Part shown: one piece after another, positions 1 through 11,561 of the stretch | Position numbering within the stretch: the stretch's first letter is position 1 | How the letters are laid out: every line of letters starts with the position of its first letter | Translations under genes and position numbers: made by a program | Notes under the pieces: model-generated | What the model saw: the letters and a program-made list of their open reading frames with translations, nothing else | Told to the model about the DNA's origin: nothing | The model's database searches: none | NCBI GenBank assembly: GCA_907164885.2 | Contig: OU015492.1 | Span: 200,190,120 to 200,254,119 of the forward strand | DNA: 64,000 nucleotides | Source of the DNA: Dolomedes plantarius | Lineage: Eukaryota; Arthropoda; Arachnida; Araneae; Dolomedidae | Direction of reading: 5' to 3'

Positions 1-330
1 ATATATCTCAATATTATCAACATTTTATACCGTGTCATAAAAAGCAGAATTATTATTTTCAATCTGAAAACAAAAAGTTTTTTGGCAAAAAGGAATAATC
101 AAGGTTGAAAGAGACGTTGCACTTTGTGCCGCTCGCGCCTGCTGGTGTTAAAAAATTGGCACGCCTGCTGAAGGGTTAAAGAGAGTATTTCTCACATGCA
201 TCGAATAGTAAATGACTCCTTTCCCAAAAAATTGCAGTAATGAAATACTAAATAATTAGGAACACATTTTTGATGGTTAAAGAGTAGTTTTATCTGTATG
301 AAATTATACCCTAGTTCTTTTATTCTACCC
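1..330. other. AT-rich intergenic, nothing recognised
   Basis: No ORF, repeat or RNA motif I can support. It is AT-rich sequence leading up to the terminal repeat of the hAT-like element that follows. Confidence 0.5.
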
Positions 331-1265
331 TAGTTCTCCGCAACCGCCGTGCCGTGGCACACTAGTGTGACACGAGGTGATCTTGACAGTGCCGCGGTGA
401 TTTTATCGTTTATAATAATAAAAAAAATGACCACCCCATTAGTTAGAAATATTTCTAAGTAAAATATTCCTCTAGCTTTTTACTAATATGTAATTTACCT
501 GGTTCGATACATAAAATTGTACACAAAACAAAAACATATTTTTACGTAGTAAAAATAGTATTTCAATGTAGTAATACGTAGTATTTCAATGTAGTATTTC
601 AATGTAGTAAAAAAGAATATTAATTACTCCCATTCTGTAATATATAGTAAATAATTAGAAATTCAAAAATTCGAGGTTGAAAGTCTCTTGCCCCCTTAAG
701 TAAAAATATCCACAAATTTCTGACAAGGCCATTGGAATTTTGCTCCTATTTCCTACGACATACTTATGCGAACAAAGTTTTTCAACACTGGTTCTAATTA
801 AAAATGACAAACGATCGTGTTTAAAGAGCCTTGACCATGAACTTCGAGTAGCTCTTTCTAATATAGAGCCAAATATAAAACGTACATATGTTCATCAAAA
901 CAAGCTCAAATATCTCATTAATAAATTTGTTATCTTTAAATTAACTTGGATTTATTAGGCTTGAGTAAAGACCAATAAAACAAATTTTAAATTAAAAATT
1001 TAAATAGAAAATAATTTTACTTGTAAACTATAACTTTATATTTTTGTTCTTGTGTTGGTGTACAATTCAAAATGATCTTTATAAAACTTAAAGCATTATA
1101 ATTACCTTGATAAATAGAGATATTTTACTGTGTTTTTTTATCCAATGAAAATATATACGTATTTATTATAATCATAATGTATTTGCAAGCTTTTTCTTGT
1201 GGTGCTCGCGGAATTATCGAAAAAACGTTGTTGTGCCGTGGAAGATAAAAGGTTGCGGAGCTCTG
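331..1265 (+). mobile_element. hAT-like DNA transposon remnant
   Basis: The ends form an imperfect terminal inverted repeat: CTCCGCAACC with GTGCCGTGG nearby on the left, and the complement GGTTGCGGAG with GTGCCGTGG on the right. Inside lies a fragment of hAT transposase C-terminal dimerisation domain. At about 0.9 kb it is far shorter than an autonomous hAT element, so most of the transposase is missing. I could not find a clean 8-bp target duplication, so the exact ends are approximate. Confidence 0.55.
698..957 (+). pseudogene. hAT transposase C-terminal fragment (ZBED5-like)
   Basis: Reading the plus strand gives a peptide with FPTTYLCEQSFSTL, followed by a basic stretch and LDHELRVALSNIEPNI. 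This is the pattern of the hAT-family C-terminal dimerisation region found in ZBED5/SCAND3-type transposase relatives, where it helps the transposase oligomerise. The BED zinc finger and the catalytic domain are absent, and no start codon belongs to it. It is therefore a fragment surviving in a deleted element, not a working gene. It lies between the two terminal repeats of the hAT-like element, in the same place such a domain has in full-length copies (near the 3' end). The family call rests on motif recognition by eye. Confidence 0.65.
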
Positions 1266-1671
1266 CTTTAGAGCATACCCAAGATAATCTAGTATGATAC
1301 ATTACGTCTGTATTATATATTTCTCGCATTCTTATATCTTCGGAATCAGGAGAGCGTGTCGCGCTAGCAAGGTTTCACCATCCTAGATTACACATAAGTA
1401 AAGAAAAGCAATTTACGTAATACTATTGCAAAACTTGTGTAAAACATTTTTTTTTATCAATTTTAACTTCCTTATTTAAACATAAAATAGTTGGTACCCG
1501 TCGAAACATGACGGCTGAATAGTAAATAAATGTATTAATACACAAATTATACTTAACACAGCATTGCCAAATTTTGAAAATCACAATATTAAGAATAGAG
1601 AAATACACTTTAAAAAATTACTATTGAACACAATGAAAAGAAATATGGCTCTTCAGGGACAGAGATTCCTT

Positions 1672-1840
1672 GTAATAAACAAATTAACGCGTTCATGCGG
1701 CGTCGTACTTAGTGAATATCTAAAGCCATATTTAAAAATGTCATTGGGCATGCGCAGAAACAAATTGATGCGTTCATGCGGCCTCGTGCTTAGTAAGTAT
1801 CTAAAGCCAGATTTAAACATGTCACTGAGCATGCGCAGAC
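1672..1840 (+). repeat. 81-bp tandem duplication
   Basis: Two direct copies of an 81-bp unit, each containing GTTCATGCGGC and ending in GCATGCGCAG, lie head to tail. The period equals 27 codons and both copies stay open in one reading frame (an ORF from about 1564 to 1845, 93 codons). The peptide is unknown to me. The ORF could be chance, since a duplication by a multiple of three keeps any open frame open. Confidence 0.6.
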
Positions 1841-2087
1841 AGTAATTTTTTTAACTGTAAATTAACTGTACTTAATAGAAATTGCGGTTACGAAAACCAA
1901 ATTTGACACATCTATAGATAAAAATCTTTCATTTAAGGGCAAAATGAAGTAAATTGATGCAGAAGTTTTCTCTCACGGACTGCCCAAAGAATTGGCTTAG
2001 CAACTTAAATATAGAGATAATAGTTGCATTGGTTTTATGTGATCTCACATATGAGTAATATAACATAATCCACATGTGAGGGAGAGG

Positions 2088-2311
2088 GCTTGTCGCGACC
2101 CTGTGGTACTGCGCGCTAGTTTTCGGTGCTGAGGATGCTTGGATCGAATCCCGGTGACGCACCACGGAAAATGCCTTTGTTTGTATCGTCCCTTCATAGG
2201 GGGTAATGCTGTCCGCCTATATGGTGCCCCCATGATAAAATAGACAGTAAACTGCTAATGTTTGACGACAAGAGCCTCCGCATTGGATTACAATTAATAA
2301 ATAAATAAAGA
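2088..2311 (+). mobile_element. tRNA-derived SINE (family B)
   Basis: The segment contains a B-box-like GGATCGAATCC near 2141 and a plausible A box about 35 bases upstream, then a tRNA-unrelated body, and ends in an A-rich tail of AATA repeats. This is the structure of a SINE transcribed by RNA polymerase III and mobilised by a partner LINE. It differs in body sequence from the other SINE family in this window. No cloverleaf can be drawn over the whole tRNA-like part, so it is not a tRNA gene. Confidence 0.55.
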
Positions 2312-3280
2312 AAACATCTAAGTGAGTTTATATAACTTATATTGAACAATCCTTAATTAATAATAATTGGTATAAAGTGTTTTATAAATTTTTTATCAAG
2401 TATAGGAGACGGAAATTAAAAAAAAAATATTTACAAAGTATAAAACGGGATCCTGGTCAATACGCAACTAAAATCCCATTAGAACTCGCATTTAAAAGAG
2501 AATTAAGTTACGCTGAAATACTTAAAGACGCTGCAATTCGTGTATTACATTTCTATCTTTTGAATTCCTTTCTATCAAAAAATTTAATTCCGAAATGTGT
2601 AAGCACACAGTACTTAAAAACACTAAGATAACCTTTCATCGTTAATGAAAGAGAATAAAAGACTTTTAATTATCTTTCATTTCCATTTGACCGAACACAA
2701 AATAAGGAGGATTAGAAAAATGTCTTATAATTCTCCAAATGAGAGGGAGAGAGATTTAACTCCCGAATTTCGGGCAAGATCGCAGAAATTTATTTTCTAA
2801 TGTTCAGATTTGTTATGCGGAAAAATTATACTTTCGATGTTATCGGGGAAGAGAAATCTCTGAAGTTAGTTTGAAATTCATTAAAGAAGTTTCAGGGCTA
2901 CACAAAATCCTGAAAGGGAAAATGACGAGGAAAGAAAACAGAAATAATGTGACTCAAGTTTTTCCTTCTCTGTAATTTTTTTTTTATTTTCGTTTATTTC
3001 TAGACATGTGATGGGATGCGAAGTGTCTTTTTAGAAATATTTTGTGTTGGTTGCATTGAAAAAGATTTCAATTTATATGCAATCTCATCTTCCATTAAAT
3101 ACTTTATTTTTTAATATAATTCCATAACTTACAACGGTACAAATATTCTTCTTCTTCTTCTTCTTTTAAATTGCTCGTGGAAATAATAACCATTCCGTTG
3201 AAATATATGTAATCTTTAGAATATTTACCTTATAATCAGTTTTAAAACATTTTTTCTAACTGTTCAACAGTGCATCATGC

Positions 3281-3283
<3 letters not shown>
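2312..3283. other. AT-rich intergenic, nothing supported
   Basis: An 84-codon open frame at 2377-2631 begins with GTG, resembles nothing I know and is lysine-rich as AT-rich DNA tends to give. A (CTT)n run lies near 3150. Nothing else is recognised. Confidence 0.4.

Positions 3284-3375
<92 letters not shown>
3284..3375. repeat. (TA)n microsatellite
   Basis: About 90 bp of TA dinucleotide with a single C interruption near 3320. Confidence 0.95.
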
Positions 3376-4322
<947 letters not shown>

Positions 4323-4588
4323 TTAAGGGGGCATCGTGTAGGTGGCCACCACTGCCCCCTACAAGCCGGTCCCGTAATTTAGAACCGAGTCAAGTGACGG
4401 GACCAGTACACTTGACAACGCACCTCCAGTGGTAAATATGTTTCTTAATTTGAGGGATGCATTCTGCCTGTTCAGGAAGAATATAAATTTTCTTCTGTTC
4501 TAGTAGACTTAATAATGATTACTTAATGCCATGGTTATTAGATTCGAAATAACTGTATAAGGCAATTTCCCAGGTCAGTGCAATACAA

Positions 4589-5024
4589 TATAGAGAATCT
4601 ATGCTCACTTCTACCCAGACTTGGGTGTATATAATTTGAAGTAGCACTCTATTTGAATTATATACAAACACAGTTTATACATGATATAATGTTTATTGAA
4701 TTCGCTGCACATATAATTGGCTTTTACAGCAATAAGCATGCGTACTACTTGTACGGAATGTAAATACAGCTTTTAAGAACAATATATTTTTATACTTACG
4801 AACAGTAAGTCAAACCAGCAGTACTGCCACGTAAACTTCTGGCCCGTAAAGCACTAGCGCAGGATAACACCTTTTCAACCTTAACAACAACTCCTTTTTC
4901 TTCTTAATGACGCTGCGTGGTATTTATACTAAGCGCGTATGCCGAAATTAGCATATCTAAAGCAGCTTCTTTAATTCACTCAAAAGTTCGATTCTTGTGA
5001 ATCGAATCTTGTGTATACCTTACA
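4589..5024 (-). repeat. 3' LTR of the gag-only element
   Basis: 436 bp, starting with TGTAAGG and ending with CTCTATA on the minus strand. It contains a TATAAATA box (4921-4928, complement) and an AATAAA polyadenylation signal. A near-palindrome (GATTCGATTC...GAATCGAAC) sits close to the U3 start. Confidence 0.9.
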
Positions 5025-5050
5025 CTGGCCTCCCTCGAAAAAAAAAAATA
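5025..5050 (-). other. Polypurine tract
   Basis: Read on the minus strand, a T run is followed by CGAGGGAGGCCAG directly before the 3' LTR. This is the expected place and composition of the plus-strand DNA priming site of an LTR element. Confidence 0.6.
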
Positions 5051-5550
5051 GGTAACTGAGGTCTGAACGGCTTCAGTTAACTAATTGAAAACGCGTGCTG
5101 GTCTGACTTTTTACATAATGGGTGGCAAAGCCAAAAAACCTTCCACACGTTGTGTGGAGGAAAAACGCCACTACCATTTTACAAAACTAACCCCGAAGGG
5201 TCCAGGTGACACCAGTACACAGTGGATTTGCAGAGTTGCGGATACTGGGCTGGCCAACTGCGCCCTAAAATATCTATTTTAATTAAAAGTGACAACACAA
5301 TTGCACAGCATGACATTTCTTGACTGTATCTGCTCTTCCCCAATCATAATGTACATGTGTTATGATTTGCGAAGTTAGTATGTTAGTTGTTTGTTATCTG
5401 TAGTTAGTATGTATTTTTTTTCACTACATGTCCCCTTCAAAAATTTATAAAACAGTATGCCGTTTTTTTTTCAGTGGCTCACTCCTTCCCCTCAAAATGT
5501 TTACACAGTATCTACAATGGGGAACTTCAAACCAATTTGGTTCGATTTTA
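5051..5550 (-). other. 3' non-coding region of the gag-only element
   Basis: About 500 bp between the gag stop and the polypurine tract. A 65-codon ORF on the opposite strand (5085-5282) has no recognised family. No pol remnant is visible in any frame, so pol was lost cleanly or was never present. Confidence 0.5.
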
Positions 5551-7608
5551 TTAAAGGGTGGGAGTTAGAATAAGAGAATTGATACAAGACTTGTTCCTCA
5601 TGAATTCAGCAACTTTCTTGCACCAGTCTGTCCAATCCGTGGAACCTCTCTTGATGGTCGCAGTCCTAGTAAAGGGATTCGTTGACCGTGTGGGCATCCT
5701 TCGTGCAGCAGGTCGTAGGTCCTGAGGCGCTGGTCCGGCTTGACGATGGACAGGAGGTCTCTTGGGAGGAGGCCAACCTTGCTGGGCGGCAGAAATCTTG
5801 CGTTCCCTGTACTTATGCAAAGGAGCTTTAAAGTTGTCATTCTTCCTTTTTATAACCTTGTGTACCTTATGTGTGCCACGTTCATCCTTAGATGGAGGTT
5901 TTGTAGTGCACACTTTACTTTTCTCCGTACCTTTTAGAGTATAGGCATTAGATTTTAATGCAGATTCTATTGTTTCAAATTTATACGCCGCACCAACGTG
6001 TTTAGTTCCTGGCTTTATCTCGATGCTTGTGTCATGTTTTTCAACAACCTGACTCTGTTTTTCGTATTTGTGCTTATACGACTTCTTTTTTACCGCCTTA
6101 ATTACTTCAGTATTTGCAGTTTTAATGCTGGAACCTGAAGGCGTTTTTTCACGTTTTTTATCCCCCTTAACTTTAGTTTTATCCTCTTTTGACGAAAAAG
6201 TCTCTTTGAAACTTGCGATATCAGAATCGTTATCATTTAAATTCTTTAACACTGCTTCAGTTTTAGGAAGATTAAGCTTTTCGTACTCGTGCGTTTTATT
6301 GCAAACTTTCTCTATAACTTCCGAAGCATCAGCTAAACTACCTACAGTATAACTCTGTGTCAACTTTTCATCCTGATTCTCAGTCTGGTTTTCATGTACT
6401 TTATTTAAAACCATATTATCAACCTGGCCTACACAATCCTCATTCGGCTGGAAACTTGAAATAATATCATTACCTAGCGAGTTCCTACTATCGTTTAAAG
6501 AATTTTTATTGTCGGCAACTAATAAGTATTCACTAACTTCCGTAACGCATACTTCGTCATCTACTAAATTTCCTTCATTAACAGATGTGTGAATATCATC
6601 TAAAATATCAGGTATAGCATCAATAATATCAGGTATAGCATTAATAATATCAGGTATAGCATTAATAGAAGTGTCAGATGATTTATTTTCTAAACCACTA
6701 GCATTAGTATCGGCACTATTTTCAGAAATTTGTACTGGAATTACCTCATCATTCCAGCTAGACTCACTTTCTTTATAAGCCACAAAAATACCCTGACTTT
6801 CACTATTCTCAAAATAATGATTACTGCTCGTACAAAATAATACATTTGACCACACAGTTTCAACAGGTTGAACCATATCATGTGAATCAACTTGCCAGTG
6901 CAAGTAAGGTGCTTGCATATTTTCTTTAAGTGCACTAATTTCATTATCACGCCGTGCGCTTCTATTATTTTGCCTGCGGTACTGCTTACGCTGCTGGTTT
7001 GAAACTCGCGAAAAATTTTGGCGCGGCTGTATAAAACTTCTCGTACCTGAATGACGGTGAGGGGTAGCGAAGAAATGTCTATTGTCATATTTAGCTAAAG
7101 CTTGAAGGAGGGTAACCTTGCTTGTAATTGTTTGATTATCTAAAAAATCTTGAACACTTGGCTTCAAACGTTGGATAACTATTTTTAAGATTATCGCTTC
7201 CGTCATTCCCTCTAAATATTCCTCACACTTGGAAATCTTTTCCATAGCAAAATCTAATGCAGACTGACCTTCACGTTGCCTTAGCGAATAAATTTCCGCT
7301 TCAATTTCACTTTGATTAAAGGTCTTTGGAAAAACACTAAGAAACTGTTGCTTGAATGACAAATAGTCAAAAATCAGATTACTGCTTTTCATACACGTGT
7401 ACCACTGATATGCACTACCTCTTAAAGCGGCTAGAGCAATTTTAAGTTTATCCCCCTCTGGGGTGCATTGTTGCTGAAAGTAATGCTCAATTTTCTTTAG
7501 GAATTGGCTTGAGGGGCCGCCATTGAAGGTGGCTTCGAATGGCGCAATTTGCTGAGTCATAATTACCCGAGGAAAATTTCCAGCAGGATTTTGTTCTACA
7601 ACACTCAT
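5551..7608 (-). CDS. gag: Gag polyprotein of a gag-only LTR element
   Basis: An uninterrupted 685-residue protein starting at ATG, 135 bases inside the 5' LTR. Residues of about 20-185 match the retrotransposon capsid pattern (PFEATFNGG, KLKIALAALRGSAYQWY, FPKTFNQSEIEAEIYSLRQREGQ, a C-terminal helical half ending near DNRHFF). This domain assembles the particle that packages element RNA. A short arginine/glutamine-rich segment follows (about 190-225), then a long acidic, asparagine/serine-rich region with three tandem IPDI-containing 7-residue repeats (about 315-336). After that come a lysine-rich region (about 480-630) and a proline/arginine-rich tail. I see no CCHC zinc knuckle, so RNA binding would depend on the basic regions. 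There is no protease or RT. The intact frame and matching LTRs suggest recent activity with help in trans. An alternative is a domesticated gag gene, but the LTRs, primer site and polypurine tract argue for an element. Confidence 0.85.
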   Translation of the reverse strand: MSVVEQNPAGNFPRVIMTQQIAPFEATFNGGPSSQFLKKIEHYFQQQCTPEGDKLKIALAALRGSAYQWYTCMKSSNLIFDYLSFKQQFLSVFPKTFNQSEIEAEIYSLRQREGQSALDFAMEKISKCEEYLEGMTEAIILKIVIQRLKPSVQDFLDNQTITSKVTLLQALAKYDNRHFFATPHRHSGTRSFIQPRQNFSRVSNQQRKQYRRQNNRSARRDNEISALKENMQAPYLHWQVDSHDMVQPVETVWSNVLFCTSSNHYFENSESQGIFVAYKESESSWNDEVIPVQISENSADTNASGLENKSSDTSINAIPDIINAIPDIIDAIPDILDDIHTSVNEGNLVDDEVCVTEVSEYLLVADNKNSLNDSRNSLGNDIISSFQPNEDCVGQVDNMVLNKVHENQTENQDEKLTQSYTVGSLADASEVIEKVCNKTHEYEKLNLPKTEAVLKNLNDNDSDIASFKETFSSKEDKTKVKGDKKREKTPSGSSIKTANTEVIKAVKKKSYKHKYEKQSQVVEKHDTSIEIKPGTKHVGAAYKFETIESALKSNAYTLKGTEKSKVCTTKPPSKDERGTHKVHKVIKRKNDNFKAPLHKYRERKISAAQQGWPPPKRPPVHRQAGPAPQDLRPAARRMPTRSTNPFTRTATIKRGSTDWTDWCKKVAEFMRNKSCINSLILTPTL

Positions 7609-7730
7609 TTTTTTAAATAGTATATAAGTACTTGCAACAATTTTATCAATATAAGTTCACAGTACACAGTTTTTAATTTCAATTATGTTGTTCGTTACAA
7701 ATGTAACGCTAACTACCAGGGTATATATAT

Positions 7731-7743
7731 TTTCGGGCGCCAG
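7731..7743 (-). other. Primer binding site, tRNA-Lys type
   Basis: On the minus strand, TGGCGCCCGAA lies one base after the 5' LTR end. This is complementary to the 3' end of lysine tRNAs of the kind used by many retroelements. The match runs for 11 bases and then stops. Confidence 0.8.
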
Positions 7744-8179
7744 TATAGAGAATCTATGCTCACTTCTACCCAGACTTGGGTGTATATAATTTGAAGTAGC
7801 ACTCTATTTGAATTATATACAAACACAGTTTATACATGATATAATGTTTATTGAATTCGCTGCACATATAATTGGCTTTTACAGCAATAAGCATGCGTAC
7901 TACTTGTACGGAATGTAAATACAGCTTTTAAGAACAATATATTTTTATACTTACGAACAGTAAGTCAAACCAGCAGTACTGCCACGTAAACTTCTGGCCC
8001 GTAAAGCACTAGCGCAGGATAACACCTTTTCAACCTTAACAACAACTCCTTTTTCTTCTTAATGACGCTGCGTGGTATTTATACTAAGCGCGTATGCCGA
8101 AATTAGCATATCTAAAGCAGCTTCTTTAATTCACTCAAAAGTTCGATTCTTGTGAATCGAATCTTGTGTATACCTTACA
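7744..8179 (-). repeat. 5' LTR of the gag-only element
   Basis: 436 bp, apparently the same sequence as the 3' LTR. The TATAAATA box (complement at 8076-8083) would drive transcription toward gag. AATAAA (complement of 7847-7852) is the likely polyadenylation signal used in the 3' copy. Confidence 0.9.
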
Positions 8180-8726
8180 ACTATGAATGATAACCACAAA
8201 CTTCATACATCAGCAATTATAAGATTAAATGAACATTTTGGACAGGAAGCTTTTTCCGGAAACACGACGGTGAGAGTTAATAAAGCTCTTAATCTAATCC
8301 ATTCCTCACGAATCAAAAAAAATATCCTGTTGGAAATACCTTTTTTTTAATTACAATCATAATTTCAAGAAATAATCTCATTTTTCATAATGAAAAAATT
8401 ATGAGCTTAGGGGCTGCTCTAGGAAAGGAACCAAAAAGAAATGCATGTTCCATCTCTTTCTTTTTCCTCACTCCATTACAATCATTTCCGAAATTGAAAC
8501 CAGAAAAAAAACAGGAGTACAAAAGAAGATAAGTAATCCCAAAAAGAAAGTTGCAAACAAAACGTAAGAAAAAAATAGGGTTGTAAAGGTAGGAGAGAAA
8601 TACCGGTTGCTTGGACGGACATATATCATTTTATAGTTATTGTGTCTAACACACAACAAGCGTGTATTTTAATCTCATCAGCTTAGTGTATATTCACTAC
8701 GAATAAAAATGATTTAACGTTTGCGT
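8180..8726. other. AT-rich intergenic, nothing recognised
   Basis: Short open frames here have no recognisable homology. Several poly-A and poly-T runs occur. Confidence 0.4.
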
Positions 8727-8730
8727 TTAA

Positions 8731-9450
8731 GGGGACGGTGGACTTTCAAAGTTGTGAAATTGGTCCAAAAATTCGATTTTTTTATTTTATTGAATTGTGA
8801 AACTACAAACGAGTAGGAATGTGTTGCAAAAAGAACTTTTAATTTCTGTGATTACTTTCCTAGTTATATGCATTTGTATTTAATTTAGATATTATGTGGT
8901 TACTAATAGCAATAACTTTAGATTTGTATTTCTCAAAATAAAAATTTTCATGTCATACGAATATTCAAACTGCTCCAGGCGCATTTCTAATTATCGTATT
9001 GCTTTCAAATATAAGTTTTATATACTTAATTGTATATCAAATAAATCTTATTGAAAATAATTGTGCTTCGCAGCTCAGAATTTCTAAATTTTGTACTTGA
9101 AAAGATGATTTATAGGTATTTTGCGTAATAGAAAGGGTGTTTTCACTATTATTATTATTTTCTCTTTATATTTTTAATGAATGCTTAAAATAAGCAATAT
9201 GTTTCATTGTTAGTTCTATGAGGTATCCTGTAAATAAAAATTACCATATTATATGCAAAAGAAATGCGCATGGAACATTTTTAATTAGGCCAATTTTTGA
9301 TATAATTAATAATTAATAATTCATAAATTTTTAATATTTCATCATTAAATTTTAACCACTTTTACATATCTATGGTACTAATCACATATTCAAATTTCAA
9401 GTGAATTCATTCAAAACAAAAGAAGTTAGGTTTGAAGGTCCACTGTCCCC
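8731..9450. mobile_element. TTAA-flanked MITE
   Basis: A 720-bp element bounded by TTAA on both sides (8727-8730 and 9451-9454). The terminal inverted repeats are about 20 bp long (GGGGACGGTGGACTTTCAAA on the left; GGGGACAGTGGACCTTCAAA on the right, read inward). TTAA duplication is the hallmark of piggyBac-type transposition. The interior is AT-rich with no ORF, so it would need a transposase from elsewhere. Confidence 0.75.
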
Positions 9451-9508
9451 TTAACATAATTAATTTATATCCAGTCAATAATTTTTTAATATAATCTTAA
9501 CCTTAAAT

Positions 9509-10090
<582 letters not shown>

Positions 10091-10222
10091 CCTTAAATTG
10101 TTAATACAGTATAGTTAAAGGTAAAGTCATGGCTCAGTATGAAAATTTTTACCACTAATTCTTTTTCCTAAATCATCATATATTTACTAAATTGTAAAAA
10201 AAATATTAAAATGAAAGTGGTG

Positions 10223-10779
10223 CAGTAGAGTCTCGATAATCTGAAATGAATGGGACCAGACCCTTTTCGAATTAACGAATTTTTCAGATTAAACGGAATC
10301 ATTCATAAAATTAACTTATATTACATAGTAACGTGTGATTACATAAATATTACATATTACGTGTAATTACACAGTTTATTTTATAAGGACATAAACATAA
10401 CCATATACCCGACACAGGTCTAAACATAACCTAATCTCGGGACAAAAAGGGTGAGAAGAGAGCGGAATGCTTCCTAGTATAGTACAGCAGAGTGTAAGAT
10501 GTTCTAACAATATGTCACAGTGCTCGACAGTTGGAGAGATGCGTTGTTACCGTTAGAGTCAGTTTAGCATTAACATAAACACGTGTTGTTTATTCTACTA
10601 TATCCTACTTTATTTTACTACTGTTGTCTAACTTTGAATTGTCTTGTAATTTTCAGAAATATACTTTGTATTACTTAGTATCAGTGCAGTTTTGTTGTAA
10701 CCTTAGTTCGTTTTGACTTTTGGTTTCAGATTAAGCGGACTTTCGGATTACCGAAGTTCGGATTATCGGGACTCTACTG
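10223..10779. mobile_element. pogo/Tigger-like MITE
   Basis: 557 bp with terminal inverted repeats CAGTAGAGTCTCGATAATC (left) and CAGTAGAGTCCCGATAATC (right, read inward). Subterminal repeats of GATTAA/GAATTA type occur near both ends. The right flank is TA and the left flank TG, so the TA duplication is only partly preserved. No ORF of note. CAGT-starting ends with TA targets are usual for pogo/Tigger-like members of Tc1/mariner. Confidence 0.65.
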
Positions 10780-10793
10780 TATCTAGAAATTTT

Positions 10794-10974
10794 TGGCCGG
10801 ACGATGGCCGAATGACTGGGGTGCTGGCTTTGGGAACCAGAGTTTGTGGGTTCGATTCCCACGCTTGGCATGTACGTTTGTAGCCATTGAGAATCGGCTT
10901 TAAGCAGTAGGTCCCGGTCTAATTAGCCTTTGTGTAGCAAAAAATAACCGTAGCACTCTAAACGAAACCAAACC
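10794..10974 (+). mobile_element. tRNA-derived SINE (family A), copy 1
   Basis: Begins with the A-box-like TGGCCGAATGACTGGGG, has a strong B box GGTTCGATTCCC at about 10850, then a conserved tRNA-unrelated body (AATCGGCTTTAAGCAGT, GTCCCGGTCTAATTAGCC, TGTAGCAAAAAATAACCGTA), and ends near AACCAAACCA. Three other copies occur in this window. It lies directly beside the preceding MITE. Confidence 0.8.
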
Positions 10975-11561
10975 AGGATTTTTTGTTACGCAATCAATAG
11001 CATTAGACAAAGAGGTTACCGGAGATGGTTTTTTAAAAGACACTGAACTTCGGTTTTTTAACACTGCACTCCATTAAATTGTTTAACTTACCATTTCACC
11101 TAATAGAGATGCAGACATCACATTATCCTTACTAGCTAGTAATCAAATCGCTGACTTAAAAATCCTTCATCAGAATACATTAAAACATGTTAAAAATCTT
11201 GACATTAAGAGCATAGGTTCATATACATCAAACCTTGTAAAACATATATATGTATAAAATGAATATATATTATATTTCCATATAATTTGTTGATGTTGAC
11301 ACACATCCTTACTCCTCGAAAATCTCGTTTTAAATTTCTATCACAATGATACTTATAAGTATAAATAAGTGCAAACTATAATGTATCAAATTAGATATTA
11401 AATAATGAATGTCCTTAATTTTTAATCCATGAATAAACCAGTAAATATGTAAAAAACAAAAACATTTTTATTCAGAAGAGAGGCAAAATAAAGGTAGTAT
11501 AATCCAAAGGTAGTATAATCCAAAGGTCCATTCTCTTCCTAGTAGATAACGATAATTAAAA

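Larger units (their letters stand above)
4589..8179 (-). mobile_element. Gag-only LTR retrotransposon, Gypsy-like, non-autonomous
   Basis: Two direct repeats of 436 bp (4589-5024 and 7744-8179), identical as far as I can read, bound a 2.7-kb interior on the minus strand. Next to the 5' LTR is a lysine-tRNA-type primer binding site, and next to the 3' LTR is a purine-rich tract. The interior codes one long Gag protein, and no protease, RT, RNase H or integrase. It would have to use enzymes from another element. Matching LTRs imply a recent insertion. I could not identify a convincing target duplication: the flanks read ATACAA on the left and ACTATG on the right. Confidence 0.85.

Noticed and set aside
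2377..2631. 84-codon lysine-rich ORF as a real gene
   Set aside because: It opens with GTG, has no recognised domain and sits in AT-rich DNA where such frames arise by chance.
5085..5282. 65-codon plus-strand ORF inside the gag-only element
   Set aside because: It is antisense to the element, has no recognised family, and could be chance. It is kept only as a note in the 3' region.
5598..6352. ORFs overlapping gag on other frames and strands
   Set aside because: They are shadows of the 685-codon gag frame.
10840..10865. tRNA gene suggested by GTGGGTTCGATTCCCAC
   Set aside because: The acceptor and anticodon arms do not pair, and the same sequence with a long non-tRNA body recurs four times. 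It is a SINE.
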